Assembly (NCBI GenBank): GCA_003222555.1
Contig: QHWL01000485.1
Span: 904-6,978 of the forward strand
Length of the DNA: 6,075 nt
Direction of reading: 5' to 3'
From: Acidobacteriota bacterium
GTDB lineage: Bacteria; Acidobacteriota; Vicinamibacteria; Vicinamibacterales; CAVVIG01
Shown here: piece by piece, positions 5,273 through 6,075 of the stretch
Position numbering within the stretch: the first letter of the stretch is position 1
How the letters are laid out: each line of letters opens with the position of its first letter
Made by a program: the position numbers and the translations under genes
The notes under the pieces: model-generated
Database searches by the model: none
What the model saw: the letters and a program-made list of their open reading frames with translations, nothing else
What the model was told of the DNA's origin: nothing

Positions 5273-5551
5273 ATGTCGCAGGAAGCGTTGGGGCTAATCG
5301 AAACCAGGGGTCTCATTGGTGCGGTCGAGGCCGCCGACGCCATGGTGAAAGCGGCCAACGTCATCCTGATCGGCAAGGAGTATATCGGTGCCGGATACGT
5401 CACCGTGATGGTACGCGGCGACGTCGGCGCGGTGAAAGCCGCGACCGACGCGGGCGCTGCCGCTGCGCGGCGCGTCGGAGAGCTCGTGTCGGTACACGTC
5501 ATACCCCGGCCGCACAACGAAGTCGAGAAGATCCTCCCTAAAGGTGCCTAG
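5273..5551 (+). CDS. Bacterial microcompartment shell protein, BMC-H (PduA/EutM type)
   Basis: A 92-residue single-domain BMC protein, which forms the hexagonal tiles of a protein shell around metabolic enzymes. It aligns without gaps to PduA as I remember it: [12 protein letters not shown] at 3-14, [10 protein letters not shown] at 21-30, the pore segment [12 protein letters not shown] at 34-45, [18 protein letters not shown] at 48-65, and [16 protein letters not shown] at 74-89. The edge lysine K26 and R79, used for tile-to-tile contacts in PduA, are present. At the pore, PduA has Y35-E-K37-I-G-S40, while this protein has K35-E-Y37-I-G-A40. The start ATG matches the family N-terminus exactly. 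A longer upstream frame from 5183 would add 30 unrelated residues and overlap the divergent gene, so it is rejected. The aldehyde dehydrogenase gene follows 125 bp downstream on the same strand. Confidence 0.96.
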   Translation: MSQEALGLIETRGLIGAVEAADAMVKAANVILIGKEYIGAGYVTVMVRGDVGAVKAATDAGAAAARRVGELVSVHVIPRPHNEVEKILPKGA

Positions 5552-5562
5552 GGTGATTCGCC

Positions 5563-5589
5563 ACGAAGGACACAAAGGACACGAAGGAC
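5563..5589 (+). repeat. 9-bp repeat array between the shell and dehydrogenase genes
   Basis: Three tandem 9-mers: ACGAAGGAC, ACAAAGGAC, ACGAAGGAC. It begins 12 bp after the shell-gene stop. The same unit family occurs at 4170-4196 and 4228-4272. From memory, ACGAAGGACAC-type tracts are frequent between genes in Acidobacteria and related phyla. No terminator, promoter or ribosome binding site is recognised in the rest of this 125-bp gap. Confidence 0.7.
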
Positions 5590-5676
5590 GCAAACAGAAA
5601 AAGGGTTTGAACCTATCGGCGCCCTCCGTGGTAGAGCATTTTCACGATAGTTAGTGGCCTTCCTGGTTGATCAGCG

Positions 5677-6075
5677 ATGGCAGCACCCGGCTCTTCCCCG
5701 CAGACCGATCGCGACCTCACATCGATTGCGGAAGCGCGGGCGCTGGCGCAGCGCGCGAAGCGGGCGTGGCTCGAGCTGGCGGAATTCTCCCAAGACCGAA
5801 TCGACGCCGTCGTGGACGCCATGGCCGGAGCGGCCACACAGCAAGCCGAGACGTTCGCGCGTCTCGCCGTCGAAGAGACCGGCTACGGGGTCGTCGCCGA
5901 TAAGATCCAGAAAAACCTCTTCGCTTCGCAAAAAGTCTACAACTTCATTCGGCCGATGAAGACAGTCGGCGTCGTCGCCCGGCACGAAGACAAACGGGTT
6001 GTCGAAATCGCGGAGCCCTTCGGCGTCGTCGCCGCCGTGGTGCCGTCCACGAACCCAACGTCGACCGCGATCTAC
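5677..6075 (+). CDS. Aldehyde dehydrogenase, probably CoA-acylating, microcompartment-associated (3' end cut by window edge)
   Basis: Expected to oxidise the aldehyde made inside the compartment to its acyl-CoA with NAD+, as PduP and EutE do. Only the first 133 residues are present, with the frame still open at the end. The ALDH N-terminal helices (AEARALAQRAKRAWLEL at 18-34, VVDAMAGAA at 45-53, LAVEETGYG at 63-71) lead to EPFGVVAAVVPSTNPTSTA at 113-131. The P-x-TNP-T-x-T form is that of AdhE/EutE/PduP-type acylating enzymes, not the PWNFP of ordinary ALDHs; N126 is the conserved Asn. The catalytic Cys lies beyond the edge. An in-frame TGA three codons upstream fixes the start at or after 5677. 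No clear Shine-Dalgarno is seen. There is no separate PduP-like N-terminal encapsulation helix, so targeting, if any, would be elsewhere. The link to the shell is inferred from adjacency. Confidence 0.85.
   Translation, partial: MAAPGSSPQTDRDLTSIAEARALAQRAKRAWLELAEFSQDRIDAVVDAMAGAATQQAETFARLAVEETGYGVVADKIQKNLFASQKVYNFIRPMKTVGVVARHEDKRVVEIAEPFGVVAAVVPSTNPTSTAIY

Noticed and set aside
5563..5589. Possible CRISPR or VNTR array
   Set aside because: Repeat units are 9 bp with no spacers; it is a short tandem array, not CRISPR.
5613..5650. CTATCG / CGATAG inverted pair before the dehydrogenase gene
   Set aside because: Six-base arms 26 nt apart, with no T-run or conserved loop; expected by chance.

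Overview
This GC-rich window carries five complete or partial genes that can be assigned to a family, plus one secreted protein with no known function. It looks like the chromosome of an uncultured or environmental Gram-negative bacterium. An acidobacterium (Vicinamibacteria- or Solibacter-like) is my best guess. The guess rests on the protein styles (a lytic transglycosylase with a Pro-rich linker, a lipoprotein ending in a DPRELG-type motif, a PduA-like shell protein) and on two kinds of intergenic repeat that I remember as common in such genomes. It is an inference, not a database result.

Layout. Positions 1-2551 (minus strand) hold gspF followed by gspE, an assembly platform and ATPase pair of a type II secretion or type IV pilus machine. 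gspE runs off the left edge. An extended -10 promoter lies just upstream of gspF. Positions 2552-2994 are non-coding and hold a 22-nt palindrome, a minus-strand terminator-like hairpin, a 29-bp REPIN-like inverted repeat and a 13-bp tandem duplication that reaches the next start codon. Positions 2995-3474 (plus) encode a small secreted protein with 16-residue internal repeats, followed by a probable terminator. Positions 3542-5171 (minus) hold a predicted lipoprotein gene followed by a lytic transglycosylase gene, probably one transcription unit. Positions 5273-6075 (plus) hold a BMC-H microcompartment shell gene and the start of an aldehyde dehydrogenase gene that is cut by the right edge.

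How the genes fit together. The right end is the most interesting part. A PduA-type hexameric shell protein next to a probable CoA-acylating aldehyde dehydrogenase is the core signature of an aldehyde-processing bacterial microcompartment, but the signature enzyme that would define the substrate lies outside the window. The lipoprotein and transglycosylase are envelope genes with no evident link to the compartment. The gspF-gspE pair is a separate machine.

Repeats. A 9-bp unit (consensus ACGAAGGAC) occurs in three arrays: between the shell and dehydrogenase genes, in the leader of the transglycosylase gene, and in opposite orientation inside that gene's signal-peptide codons. The last two can fold into a hairpin around the start codon.
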